Assembly: GCF_027943255.1 (NCBI RefSeq)
Contig: NC_072893.1
Span: forward strand, 92,201,784-92,265,783
Length of the DNA stretch: 64,000 nt
Source: Anastrepha obliqua
Lineage: Eukaryota; Arthropoda; Insecta; Diptera; Tephritidae
Direction of reading: 5' to 3'
Below are positions 45,178-57,599 of this stretch, one piece after another. The translations under genes and the position numbers were made by a program. The notes below the pieces were generated by a model. The model did no database searches, was not told the origin of the DNA, and worked only from the letters and a program-made list of their open reading frames with translations. The stretch's first letter is position 1; each line of letters begins with the position of its first letter.

Positions 45178-46254
45178 TAGTGGTCAATAAAGAATAGATT
45201 TTTGTGATATAATTAGTTGTTTTTGATTTTAATAATTTACTTCGGGTAACAGATTTAAATTATTATTAATAAAAGTTTTCCGAAATACTTTCACGAAATG
45301 AAGCATAAGCGAAAGATAGAAAATGCAATTACATACGTTTAATTTGGTATACGATTCGTTTTTATCGAAATTTTGTAATTTACCGCTTCTTCTTCAATCC
45401 AAAGGCATCATTTGGCTATATCTCGAAAACGACATGATAGATGGATTTCTGCACTTGGCGACCTATTTTGCTTAGGAGTTGAATAATCTGATTTTTGGGG
45501 TTTCTTCAGCTGTAACCTAGTGTAATTAGTAACTTTGTTTAACAAAAATAATTCGATCGTCATACAGCTCAATTCGATCTTTGTTGTTGTTGCTCCTCTA
45601 GTCCCATTGACTGCTTAATTGAGTGACTTGTAGACTGACGTACTTGTAAAGCTGTCGTTGTTGTTTCTATTCTAGATTGCTTAAAGTGGCGTCATTGGCT
45701 GATTAGAGCTTTCTCACACATGTAGACTGGCCTTATGCCTTATCTGTGCCACACCCACCTGCCGCACCATCTCTACCTTTTAGCGAAAAGCCATGTGGCG
45801 CCTATTTCGTCGTAAATACAGTTAATTGCGTTTAGTAATCGAAACGATTAGGTGTTTTCGTAAATTATAATGATTTTTTTGTATAATCTAAAGAAGTAAT
45901 CGAAAAATAATCAGAACTTTTTGTTATTTAAACAAATAACCAGAAATAATCGAAACTTATAAATAAATAATAAATATTAATTTCATTATTTTGTGATCAT
46001 TTCTCATTATTTTTAGATTTAAATGACAAAAAAAAAACAGTGTTCTACTATGATTTGTTTGCGCAGAACTGTGCACAAAACACACGAAAATATAAAGCAC
46101 GGAAATATATATAATCATTGTGCTAGGATTTTCACTTATTTTATTATTTATTTATTTTTTTATTCAATGGCATTCCCCGTTTTGTCAGATTGACTCTAGT
46201 TTTTCAGGGTTGTAATGCGGACGTCCTATTAATTCGATCTTTTGATTGCTCAAA
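45178..46254. other. non-coding DNA, no gene recognised
   Basis: AT-rich sequence; nothing recognised. Confidence 0.5.
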
Positions 46255-46945
46255 AACTCTCTTGTGTGTGCCGATCGGATTGTCTAGGGGAAGAATGATT
46301 CACCTTCGGTGTTTGGTTTTCTTCAATTTCCCGAAAACTTGAACATTATCAGATTTTTCGAAAGAACGGGCGACCATTCAACCACTTGCTTTGAAAAGCT
46401 CCTTGCGTTAACAACTTTTGTTGGATTAGCTCGTCTTGGAACACCCATACTGTGAATTTGTTTGGCTGCGTTGTTTCAGGCTCATATGCATAGATGTGCT
46501 TTGAACTACCGCGGCTGCATTTCTTCTACATTTTTTTACACCAATTGAGATGAGTTCTTTTTTGGGCAATTGCCAAGTTCTGCGGTGCCTAACGAGAAAA
46601 TATATTCTAGATGACCAAATTTATATGCAAAATGAAATTTGTGCTGGTCCATTTAATGCCTACGGATGCTTCTATATCGTTATATGTCACATGACGATGA
46701 TGCGTTATTACTTGACGCAAAGCACCGATTGTTTCTGGCACAAAAACAGGTTTTGGTCGGCCTTCACGAAATGCATCATACATGGATTGATCGCCACGTC
46801 GGAACTGAAACTCGTTGTACTAGCGATTCACAGTGTAATGCTTGAATGCCAAAAATCGAAGTAAGGTGCTTTCCGTCATCGTCAATCGTAATAAATCATT
46901 GCACGAAAATTTTCACGAGTTAATTTCATCTTTTGGGCAAGATAG
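46255..46945 (-). pseudogene. mariner transposase relic, D,D34D lineage B
   Basis: On the minus strand the start MKLTRENFRAMIYYD (about 46935) matches the N-terminus of the copy at 26250-27003. Further on come KHIYAYEPETTQPN and FTVWVFQDEL, the block after the first catalytic Asp, then VFREIEENQTPK near 46310. The second and third catalytic motifs and the C-terminus are missing. There are several frameshifts. This copy supplies the uninterrupted sequence that shows the LINE insertion in the 15330-17045 mariner to be clean. Confidence 0.8.
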
Positions 46946-49397
46946 CAGTTCAAGCCCAAAAACGTTCTTGGAAGTAGTACTTCATTTGTAGCCTCGCAAA
47001 AAAGAGAAAATTAGACTGCTCCCAATTAGTCCAGTAGGGTGCTTCGTCCATCACACGAAAAAAGACAATTTTAGTCCCGATAACAAATCCATAATCCCGA
47101 AATTACGTAGAAACACGCTACTATTTTTATGTGTAGTTTAGTATATACAAAGTAAATATTTTATTTCTTCAAAGGCTTCCATTTTAGAAAAGTATGCACA
47201 TTGTTGATCACGTCAGCGCATTCTTAAGCCTTTTGATTTATGGAAATAAAATCCAATTACTTAGTTTGTTTTTAAATTTTTGTTGACTTTTCCAATTTAA
47301 TGCTAATAGTTACTAACTACCTGCTGTCACTTTTAATATTTTTAATAAGTTTAAAGTTTTTAAATTTCATATAATTAATTTGTTTATTTTTGTTTTCGTT
47401 TATTTATACACTGGCTTTCAGTGTTCTAGTTCCTATCTCTTATGTGTTTCATTATAAATGATATTTTTAATTACGTTTTCCACTCAACTATTTAAAAATG
47501 TCACTAAAATTTATTGCCCTGAAAATTGTTTAAGAATTTCAAAATACTATACAAACCCACACTATATCGCTGATAAGGAACGACAACACGACAGCTAAAT
47601 AATCTCAATAAAACACATGCACTTAAGTATATTTAGCCATTTCAGTAACACAAACAACTCACTTTTGAAATGACACATGTTGTTGTTTGTTAGCTTTTTA
47701 ATTTTTTTATGAAAACTGGCAAACTCATTCAATTGCAAATAATCAGTTTATTTACCTCCTTTCTTTTAAGGCAGTTATGAATTACGAAATTAAATGCTTT
47801 TTATTGCTTTATAAATGCCAAATCTAGTACAATTTTTATTACCAAGAATGCCACTACATCACAGATAAGCTAAGCCATTCCTACTAAATAATCGACAGTT
47901 GAATGTTGACAAAAAATGTGTGCATTCAATTTATTTGTACATTTGCTTTGAAACTAAGCCATTTGAGCCTGAGTTGTTATGAAATTTAGTAATGAATCAG
48001 ATTTGGGATTAGCTAAAGTAACGCTTGCTGTGGGCGATCTTAAGGTGACAAATAATATTTGCTTGTTTGGTAGTAGTGGTTAGAGAGAGTGATTAGAAGA
48101 ATTATAATGGAGACTTCGGTATGGCCCATCTATCGAAAATTATGCCGTTTTAATTGTGAAGATCCACTAGCGAAAGGGGAAGAGATTTGAAGAGAGGATT
48201 CGAATAATTTATGCTTGGATTTGCCCATCAACGTCATGCGATCAGACGACGAGGGTTGGTTCTCTCGGTATTTTTGAAAGAAAAGAAAAAACGGAGGTTC
48301 GAAGTGTCATTAATCAAAATGACACGGCACTATACGAAATGACCATCGTGCTTGTCAATTTTGCCAAATATGTCTCTCAGTGAGAGTTGTTTGGCATCAG
48401 CAAATTTTGTTATCTCGTAGGTGCAATGAATTATCTATGCTCATAGTCATCAGGTTTTATCAATTATATTTTTGGAGAAGGAAAGTGTGTTGAGTTCGTT
48501 TTGGCGGATTAACTTCCAGGTCATTCCTTCCGTTAACTAGTTTATCTGCGCGTTCATCAACTTTAACGCGAGGTACTGCGATTTATAGCGAAGGTTTTCT
48601 CCTGCTCAAGATGTCATCGATCCAGAGAATATGTTTTCAAAAACAATAGTGAAATGGTTGCATTGTGAGTTAATACTGTTGAATCCGACTTTCGCACCAG
48701 CAAAAGCGAATTCCTTGTTTTCGAATGTTTGCTCTTTAATTCCAACAACTTCTTAAAGTATTACCTGAACCGATCTATTTTTGCAGCAAGCACATTGGGT
48801 ATTGAAAGGGTTTATTTGTTTGTGACTACCATTCGGTAGAAGCCGGTCATGACACACTAAATGTAAAAAGTTCATAGTTTTTGGTTTTCGAAACAGGTTT
48901 TTGCGTTACTAAATATAAATAATTTTTCGCATTGAAATTCTAACTTATTTCAGTAAAATTTTCTGTGCGTTGGAGTGGTTATCACCTATCTCTGATTGAT
49001 TTCCCGCATATGATAGAATTTAAAATACTTTGATTGACAAGCGCATAGCAAACATTGAAATATTGATTTTAAATGTTATTTCTGCTTTGAAGGACCTATA
49101 ATAGACCAATTTTTTGAAGATCATATTGAATCTTCAACTCAAATAACCCTTAAAACAATTACCGTTGAGCCATTTATTGATCAATTGAAAACAGTATATA
49201 TAAGTAGTCATAGGGGATACACATTGCCATTGCGCGTGGTCCTATGCGCCGGTGTGTTGTATTAGCTCATGTCAAAAGCAGTTTTCGATATAAAAAAGTC
49301 TGCGTAATATGCACCTTTGATATGCATCTTTGAGCCTTATTAAAATAATCGATGTGCTTGAAACTGCGCGTAAGAGTATAATAAAAACTTACTTGAC
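46946..49397. other. non-coding DNA, no gene recognised
   Basis: A 13-base match to the SINE head (gactaccattcgg) lies near 48825-48837 and may be a SINE remnant. The remainder has no recognised motif. Confidence 0.4.
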
Positions 49398-49705
49398 GTA
49401 TTTTGGCTGAGTTTAACAAAGCGCGCCAGTCGCTTCTTCCTCGTGCTAACCGGGGACACACCAAGTGAAGGCAAGTTTTATCCACCTGATCTTTCCAACG
49501 CAGAAGAGGCCTTCCTCTGTCACCACCAGATGGTACCACATCGAATACTTTCAGAACCGGAGCGTTTGTTTTATGTCTATGTCGTTATAAAGCTCATAGA
49601 GCTCATTATTCCATCTCGAACACTCCAAGGGATGCCTGATCGGAAGTTGTCGTCATCTAAGTTTCTGCGTCATACGCTAGGCCGGGCATGATGAGAACCT
49701 GCTAT
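49398..49705 (-). pseudogene. RTE-like retrotransposon, copy 3 (deleted)
   Basis: On the minus strand: SGGDRGRPLLRWKDQVDK, then RSDWRALLNSAKI, the last residues of the RTE-like ORF. Internal deletions remove parts present in copies 1 and 2, and the (GAA)n tail is missing. It shares with copy 4 the diagnostic block gggatgcctgatcggaagtt, which copies 1 and 2 lack, so copies 3 and 4 belong to a second, older subfamily. Confidence 0.85.
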
Positions 49706-52700
49706 TAGAAAAAACGAACCTACTATGAGAAAAACTATTAGCATAATCTTATGGGACGACATTACTTGATATCAATTACATTTATTGCAAATTGTAAGCG
49801 AATCCATCGGCATTGGTCTAGAGATACGTTTTTCATATCCAAATATTTATGCACAACTTATTTCACCCGTCTAAGAGTTAGGTCAAGCCACTTTAAGTTC
49901 GCGGATCTTCTCTCTCTGTTCTTCCAATGAAAATAAATTTTAGGACCAAAACACTTCGGACCACAGGAATTGAGTAAATCAGTAGTGGATCGACAGAAAA
50001 GAGTCCCCATAATCCTCCTACTTTTACTATTTAAACGCTGATTTTTCGCGCCTTTAATGCGCGTATAGAATGGTTGTCACAACGAAACTACACTCATGCA
50101 CAGTAAAATAGGTGTGCGTAGACAATAAAATAAGTCAATTTTTTTATTCATTGTCCTTTAATCTTTTACAACAAAAACCATATAAATAGTTTTTCAAAAA
50201 TTATTGAAAATTCTGCAAATTTCCTTTAAAAAAAAAATGGATGGAGAAAGTCCAGATTACGTTTAATTTGAGAAAGCAACCATACCCGTTTCTGTTCAAA
50301 ATATTCAAATTCTTAAGTGCCTCTGCCGCACTCTCTACAAATACTAATTGTTGCCATCTTCTGTTAAATTTTTCTACACAATTTCACTCTTTTATGAAAC
50401 AAGCCCCTCCACCTAACGTCAATCAGCTATGCATGGACGCTGTTGTGCGCCTGTGTGTATGCCACACTCGACGCAGCTCTTATCCGTCCCTCTGTATGTG
50501 CATATGTATATGTTTGTTTGTAAATCTACCCACTGTGTACGGTAGCACATGTTGAGTTGTCATGTTTCTGACAGTTTGTTTGCTAAATTGTCCTGTGACA
50601 TGGCTTAGACATAATTTTATGAATAAATACATAGAAAATGCGCAGCAACACCAGTAAGCAATGAAAGCAAGCAAGCAACCATCAGCACTCATTCTCTCAC
50701 ACTTTTTTTCACAGCAATTTGTGGACATATCTCGATTTACTAGTGCTTATTTGTTTGTGTGCTTTGTGTCGCGCTTCGCGGCTCCTCCACATTTTTCTCT
50801 CGTTTTTTTTTTTTGTTTTTTTTATTTTCTTATTCCAAATGCCGTTGCTGTCAAAGTGATTAGCTGCATCAGCATAATTTAATAGTGCAACCAACCAAGC
50901 AGACAAGCGACGAAGCGCGCTCGCCGTATCCATGCTGTGCGAGTATGTAGTGTGAGTCAGTGAGCCAGTGAGCCAAGGAACGCGTGAGTTGGTGGCTTCT
51001 ACCGTTCTGCTATTTGTTGGTGTAGGCCAATAACGCTATGCTGTTGTCAGGAAAGTACGCGTATACTGCTCCTCTTACTCTGTTTCTGTTGTTTCTGACG
51101 TCTGTTGTGCTGCTGACACTTTGTGCGCTTCAACGCACCCCTGCTTCCTCAGTTAGTTTCTTGCGCTTGCTCTCTTTTCGATTTCGCATATTTTTAGATC
51201 TTTCAAAATGCGCTGCTACAAATTTTCTGGCCTTCTCTTTCTTTGCTTTTTCACTGATCATCCTCGTCTTCCTTGACTGCAGCCCGCTTTCTCGTATAGA
51301 ACTGATTGAGAAATTTTGCTTTACGAAATTAATTCGTTACATTGCGCAAAGTGAGTCTACCATCCGCTCCTTTGCAACATTATTTGTTAATGCCTGTTTT
51401 CTTGTTCTTTGTTGCACTGTGCCACGCCCCTTTGCCACACTCTGTCTGTCATTAATTGAATTTGACAGTTTTGTTTGTGCGTCTGCCAAATGCAAAGTGG
51501 CAATTTATACTCGCCAAGTGGCGGTACTCGAAGCAAACAAAAACAGGAAACAAAAAAAAACAAAATTTCACAAAATCAGATTGAGTTGGCGTAACCGAAT
51601 CGAAATGAGTTTCTTTTAATTGATTTGATTTGCATTTGCTGTGGCATAATAATTCATTGCTAATGCACGTGCCAGTATATACTCACATACATATTTGTAC
51701 TTGTATATGCGGACTATTTCACCATCCCCCAAAAAATTACACTCATCTTAGTATCAACAATCACTTTAGTATCGACAGGTATATTCTGTTCTGTTGAAGC
51801 AACTAGTTTTGTGTCAACCTTGCAATAATTTGACCTGGTAGCACTTCAGACTGCACTGCCGTTAAACTTGAAATGCAGCATCTCAAATAATTTACAGCAT
51901 CTCTAGGGAAACAAAATGTTCATGGCTTGAATACTGGGATGCTGATGAAGAGGTATCAGCTTGACAAGGAATTTGTGTAAGATGCTTCGGAAATCCTTAG
52001 CAGCCCTTAATATGAAGGGGATAATGTTTCAAGATAATTAGTTGATATGGACTTGCAGATGTTTTCTGTTATATAACTTAGAAGCTAAAGAAAACACAAG
52101 GAGAGTTTAAGTGACTATACTATAACAATTATGCTGACAGTGAGGACAAGCTTACAAAGTTTGTTTCAATAGCTTGAAAAACACGAACAAATTAAAAAAA
52201 TAGTCCTAGGTATTTTTCTGAAGAAATAATCATCCAAAAATTGTTGTGTCGAAACCAGGTGATCGGAGTAAAAGACATAACAAATAATATCTGATCTTTT
52301 GAAACTATATCCGAGACGATTTTATGTAATATTTCTATTCTTCCACATCTACGTGTATTGTATCGGCTTGTATTTTCGATAAGATTTTTTCGACAGTAAT
52401 TTAATTACGAAGCTAATATACAGAACTATTAAAGTATAATATTTTAACTTGACTTCTTTCAATTTACTAAGGAAAAAAAACACATAATAATAAAACTAAA
52501 AATTGGAGTAAGAGTTGCTAAAGTAGTGACTACCGTCTTTGAGTTTCCAAGTTGGTGTAGAGTTTGGCAAATGGAAGCTTTCATTCTTTGTATGACAGGA
52601 GCTTTCATAACTGATTGCGGAAGGCCCATGACGGCAGTCAGACTAAATTTGAGCAGCAAAATTAAATAAATGTATACTGAATAGCTTAGGTCGATGGGGA

Positions 52701-53039
52701 ACCCGAACTTTTGGGTGAACTTCTTTACGGCTCTACGTGCTCTCTTAATTGCTCTTGCAAGCAGATTACGCTTCTAAATTACCACTTCATACATTCAACT
52801 TGTTGGTTGCTTTGCTGTTTTGGAGTTGAGGAGTGCGTGCCTAGCTAAAGATATCGAGCTGGACGGTCTAAAAGGCTGCCGAATGAGAGTTTTAGATACC
52901 GGGAAACGATTCCATGTTTTTCGCAAAGAGTAAAAGTCACTTGGCGAATGGTGGAGTATTTAATAGTTTTTCTGGACACGACGACGTTTTTTCCGTTGAA
53001 AGTAACTCTTTGTATGTAATGTACGTGGAAGCGTAAAAT
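49706..53039. other. non-coding, mostly transposon-poor block
   Basis: 50240-51700 is host-like. A 193-codon open frame at 51038-51619 is Leu/Phe/Ser-rich in a pyrimidine-rich stretch and is not called as a gene. 51700-53039 has no recognised element. Confidence 0.4.
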
Positions 53040-53375
53040 TAAAACAACCTACGCTTCACATCGGTAGCCGTCGTCATATCATCAAACGGTAGGCCCAGAA
53101 AATAAGCTGTTTCCACTGGGAAGGACCAGAGGAAAAGTGGTGCTAGATGAGAGCGTTTAAGTGATCATGTGAAGAGGTGGTTAGTGTCGTGCGAGGTACC
53201 TGCATATGCCGGACATATGTTGAACATATTTGGGTAAATTCGGAATAAGTAGGAAAATTTTGTACATTTTTCCTTATTGTCGTCAGCCAATTCATGTCGC
53301 ACTCTTCAGTAGTAGAAATGTTAAGTCGAAATGCGATTACCTTCCTGCGATGGATAATCTTTAAGGAATTCACGC
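53040..53375 (-). pseudogene. jockey-like LINE ORF2 C-terminus
   Basis: The minus-strand frame reads NICPAYAGTSHDTNHLFT, stop, SLKRSHLAPLFLWSFPVETA and then YFLGLPFDD. This is the CPxCxGxPHDTxHLFxCPxxPTxLxPxxLWxxPVExAxFLGLP ending of jockey-clade ORF2 proteins, with the second and fourth zinc ligands lost (Tyr, stop). Upstream, SYLFRIYPNMF fits the same family in frame. A frameshift separates it from EECDMNWL-type sequence further 5'. Only the last 100 residues or so are present. Confidence 0.75.
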
Positions 53376-53540
53376 CTCACACAATGAATTGATTTTTAAA
53401 CTATTAATACCACAAATGCACGCAGTTATGTGCCATTTTTCGCCCATAAAGTGAGGAATCTAGCTTTTCCATGTTTGTAATTGCTATAGATAAAGTAAAT
53501 GCCGACACGTTACAAAGAACCCTGTGGTACTTGAAACGAC

Positions 53541-53840
53541 GGCAGCTGTAGCCGAATGGATTGGTGTGTGTCCACCATTCGGAAGTGCACAGGTTCGAAT
53601 CTCCGTACTAAATGATAGAAAACTAAATGATAAAAACGGATTTTTCTATTAGCGCTCGCCCCACAACCGGCCATGGCAAACCTCTGAGGGTATTTTTACC
53701 ATGATAAAACTCCTCATAAAAAAACACTTGTCCTCCGGAGTCAACTTAAAACTGTAGGTCCCTCCATTTGTGGAACAACATTAAGACGCACACCACAAAT
53801 AGCAGGAGCAGCTCGGCCAAACACCCAATAAAGAGTTGAA
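53541..53840 (+). repeat. tRNA-derived SINE, copy 2 (near full length)
   Basis: Same family and orientation as 3801-4108. The A-box-like tagccgaatggattgg is at 53549-53564 and the B-box-like ggttcgaatctc at 53592-53603, a better match to the consensus than in copy 1. The body blocks ctgtaggtccctccatttgt and agctcggccaaacaccca follow in the same order. The ends are set by loss of similarity to copy 1. Confidence 0.85.
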
Positions 53841-53876
53841 GAGCCAGATCTAATTCCACCCTATAGTTGTGGGTAT

Positions 53877-54516
53877 CTACTGATAAGCTTCGTCTATTTC
53901 TTGATTGGCGCGATAGCCGCTCACGCGATTTTAGTCGAGTTTAACTAACTAAGCTAACTAGCCCCAGTTGAACTCACCAAGTGAATCCAGGTCCTTCTCC
54001 ACCAGCAAGCCTTCCTCTTCCTCTGCTACCACCAGCTGATACCGCATCGAATACTTTTAGAGCCGGAGCATTTGTATCCATTCGGACGACTTGACCCAGC
54101 CAGCGTAGCCGCTGGATCTTTATTCACTGCACTATCTCCATGTCGTCGTAAAGCTGATTCAGCTTACTGTTGCATCGTCTGCGATAATCGCCGTCGCCAA
54201 CCTGCAAAGGGCCAAATATCTTGCTAATATTTCTTTCAAGCAACCAAAGGGATGCCTGATCGGAAGTTGTCATCGTCCAAGTTTCCGCGCCATATGTTAG
54301 GACGAACATGATGAGAGCCAGAGAGGGCTTAACTACTACTTAGTCCAAAATAGCTCTTGTTGGCAAAACAGCTCTACGTTGGATTGCAAGGTTAACATTG
54401 TTATCGTTGTTAGTGCTGGTTCCTATGTAGATATACGAAGTCTCTTACAACCTCAAAATCATAATTGTGAACAACGACGTGGGTACCGATACGCGAGTGC
54501 GCCTACTGATAAACTT
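53877..54516 (-). mobile_element. RTE-like retrotransposon, copy 4, with target duplication
   Basis: The element occupies about 53891-54502 on the minus strand. The flanks ctactgataagctt (53877-53890) and ctactgataaactt (54503-54516) form a 14-bp target duplication with one mismatch. The relic ORF keeps VLTYGAETWTMTTSDQASLW and LLERNISKIFGPLQVGDGDY (54124-54309), but has frameshifts, deletions and a degraded 3' tail. It belongs to the same subfamily as copy 3. Confidence 0.85.
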
Positions 54517-54530
54517 AAAATCGCTAAATG

Positions 54531-54672
54531 CAAGGTGGCGCAAAATTAATCACCCTATTGAAAGATGTATAATTTGCGCAAATGGCGCCGTATACTCAAG
54601 GTAAATTTACTCGTAAAGATTTCCATCACTGAAAATAATTTTTTCTATGTTATTCAAAAGTTATTCACCTTG
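54531..54672. mobile_element. TA-flanked MITE, family CAAGGTGGCGC, copy 2
   Basis: 142 bp. The left end caaggtggcgcaaaattaat continues caccctatt, identical to the left end at 27936. The reverse complement of the right end is caaggtgaataacttttgaa. Interior block gatttccatcact is shared with copy 1. TA follows on the right; the left flank is TG. It sits 15 bp from an RTE copy. Confidence 0.8.
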
Positions 54673-54679
54673 TAATAGG

Positions 54680-57300
54680 ACAACTATTCTTTCGTTCACG
54701 TTATTGTTTGACTTCATAAGAGGTTCGATTAATTCTTATTTACTTGAGAGCATTCATCCCCATTTGGGGCCTTCGGAATCACAATATTTTTTTCCTGGAA
54801 CAAGTAACAGCAAATGTTTCTAACTCTCCAATTCTAGTTATTGGCCTCAAATTCTTGTGAAATTGATTTTTCTTTAACAAAATATAACTTTTTTTCTTTA
54901 ACAAAATATAACTTTAAGTTGTTATTAAATGAAATATTTATGTAGTTATTTATAAACCTTATTTATCTTATTTAAATACTTTGGGTAAACTTTAGAATAA
55001 AGCATTTTAAATGTCTCTTATCAGCAGTCACATAAACTCTTAACTCGGCTGCGCGGATAGTGCAGCATTCGAAAACAATAAGCAAAGAAAATCAGATTAA
55101 ATAAAACTCATACGAGTACGAAAAGCAACTTCACTTGCATTAGTAGTAGAATAATTCAATTAAAACTCAAATTATTTTACGAAAAAGTGACAGGCACTTT
55201 GTGCCATGTGTGTGATTATGTGAATGTATGCTGGAAAATTTACAATGGTGAATTTGACAATTGGTTTAATGTTGACAGTTTTGAAATGCCATGGAAAATT
55301 CTTACACCCACAATGCAATATCAATGAAAGCTACAAAAACAAAATGGAAGTAAATATAAAAAGCGCTTACTGACTTTGAGTTAAGGAAAATCTAACATTT
55401 TGTATTCTCCTCTGTGTATGACAGTACAGAGCAAGTGTCAGATACTGTAAGTATATAATCTCAGTGTTATGGCTGCAGGAAATCTTAACCAAATAACGAG
55501 TGAAGGGTTGAAAAGAAGAGCGACTTGTAATTTGACGCTTGTGCAAAGGACATAATATTTTTCAAAATATGGAGACCCAAACCTCTTGTCTTTTCGCGGC
55601 TCACAGCTCAGCTGTTTGTTGTTATCGTTTTTCCGCTTTATCTTTTTCCTTAGTTCTTATTATTGTTAGTTTTAAATAGCTTCGTGCTGTGTTATAATCG
55701 CTCCCGCACTCGCTGGCTTTTCCCAAACTCTGCGCGTACTTTGTTACTTTCGTTATCCCAACGATTGGATTTCCATGTGTGGTGGCCTTTGTGAAAAATA
55801 TTACCCCAAATTTAAATGTGTGTCTGCGTGTCACGGATTGCTTTTGTTTCATTTAAAATTTGTATTTCATGCCTTTCTGAATACGCCTCGTGGCTGGTTT
55901 TAGTCATTACGAAAATTCCAAAATTATGTGCGTACAACGATATCTGGTGGTTGTTCGTGTCACAGCTGGCTAACACGATTTACGAAAACATAGACAATTT
56001 TTGACACACATCCATAGATTCATACATAATGCAAGCACTCGCCCATTAGCATTTGCTTACGCCTTTTGCTTTTTCAAGCATTATTTCAAAGCCGGATTAT
56101 AAATTTTCCTTCTGAGCATAATTTATAAAACATTGAATTCTCGCGCCACACAATTTAGATTTTCATAACTGTAACTTGAGTGCATGTGTATGTATGTACT
56201 TATATTTATTATGAGGAAGGTATGAAGAATTCGAAAATTTTAATTTGGATTTACTTTTGTCATAATTTCCTGAGTATCGTTCCGGGACGAATTATAATCA
56301 CTTTGTTTACCCTTTGCCTTTCCATCTATTTGAGAAAGATATAAAATCTTTGCTTCTTTGGCTCATCGTTCTTGAATGACAATGATGACCTTAGAGATAT
56401 AAGTGCCAGCCAGATCATTGGGTTTGCACATAGAACAAATTGGCTTAACGAGCAGTAGCAGATAAACTGCTATTCTGGTGTGCCAATGGATCGGCAACGG
56501 TCTAAGTGAGTTGGTTTAGGGATCGACTGCCACTTCTACCTACCAGCCTTGCTTCTTTATGTCTTATTCTGAAATACAATATACACATAAAGTGTGCTAA
56601 AAAGAGATGTGAAACTTTTAAGGAGGTCTTAATAAAAATGGGTTCGCAACCTAATAGTTTTGGAGATATGGCAGGAGATATTCTCTTCAGACACCTTTAT
56701 TTCCGATCACCTGTTTATTTATTAAGTACAAACAAACAAAGCAAAGCAAAAACCAAAACTAGATACATAGGATGTTCCAACTGCCTTCGTTCCATTTCCA
56801 AGCAGCCACGACATCTTTGTCTGACGTATATTCGTATATTCTATTTCTAAAACCGCCTCAGTGGCTCAGACTTTGTGGCATTTTTGATTATTTCGTAACT
56901 GCAGTTAAAGAGCTTTATTATTTACATAAATACTATAATAAAGATACATGTTTTCAAACATCAGAAAAACAAAAAAAAAAATCTTGTGGGTCTAATCCAG
57001 CCATATAGCTATTTTTTACCCATCTATGTGGAAATATTTTGTCTAAATGCTCTCTTGTGCTAATCGGAAAATGAGCTAGAGCGCTGTCATGTTATTTGTT
57101 TATTTCCTTTGCTTAAAAGTAATGCCGTCCGAAAGATCATCTATTGTGTAATGTGATGAAAGAAAGTTTAAATAAACAGCGCCTGCTAATCGGACCTAGA
57201 ACCTAGAACCTAGAAATCTCTCGCCTCCAATATCCATCCAAGTGTTGACAAAAAAAACCTGTCTGATGTTTATATACCATTAGAGCACACAATCTTGTCA
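54680..57300. other. non-coding DNA, no gene recognised
   Basis: A threefold 7-bp tandem (acctaga) lies near 57194-57214. The rest is AT-rich, without recognisable motifs apart from short frames up to 114 codons. Confidence 0.4.
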
Positions 57301-57309
57301 GACATAATA

Positions 57310-57594
57310 TATCAAGTTATAGATTGGCTACCTCTACTACCCGATCTGAGTCCCATAGGTGCGCTCGGGATTGAGCTGGATAGGAAAAGTATAATTATAT
57401 GTTTAGCTTCGAAGGAAGGCCAACGAACCGAATTTTATGAGGTATGGAAAGCTCTCAATTCAGATGCTGTAAGAAATTTTCTCGGAAGGCTGCCTGTGCA
57501 AATGATAAAAAAAAGTGATGGTCACTTTCATGAAACATATAGCTTAACTCAATATTGTTTTCATATAATAAGAAATTGGTGTTGTTTATTTTGA
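57310..57594 (+). pseudogene. Tc1-like transposase C-terminal fragment
   Basis: Plus-strand frame: VIDWLPLLPDLSPIGALGIE and LDRKSI, then EVWKALNSDAVRNFLGRLPV with QMIKKSDGHFHETY. It matches the Tc1-type ending VxDWPxxSPDLxPIExLWxELDRRI ... LxxSMPRRxxxVIxxxGxxTxY. The catalytic Glu of PIE is Gly here (PIG). About 80 residues align without a frameshift. Upstream domains and inverted repeats were not found. Confidence 0.7.
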
Positions 57595-57599
57595 TGCTA

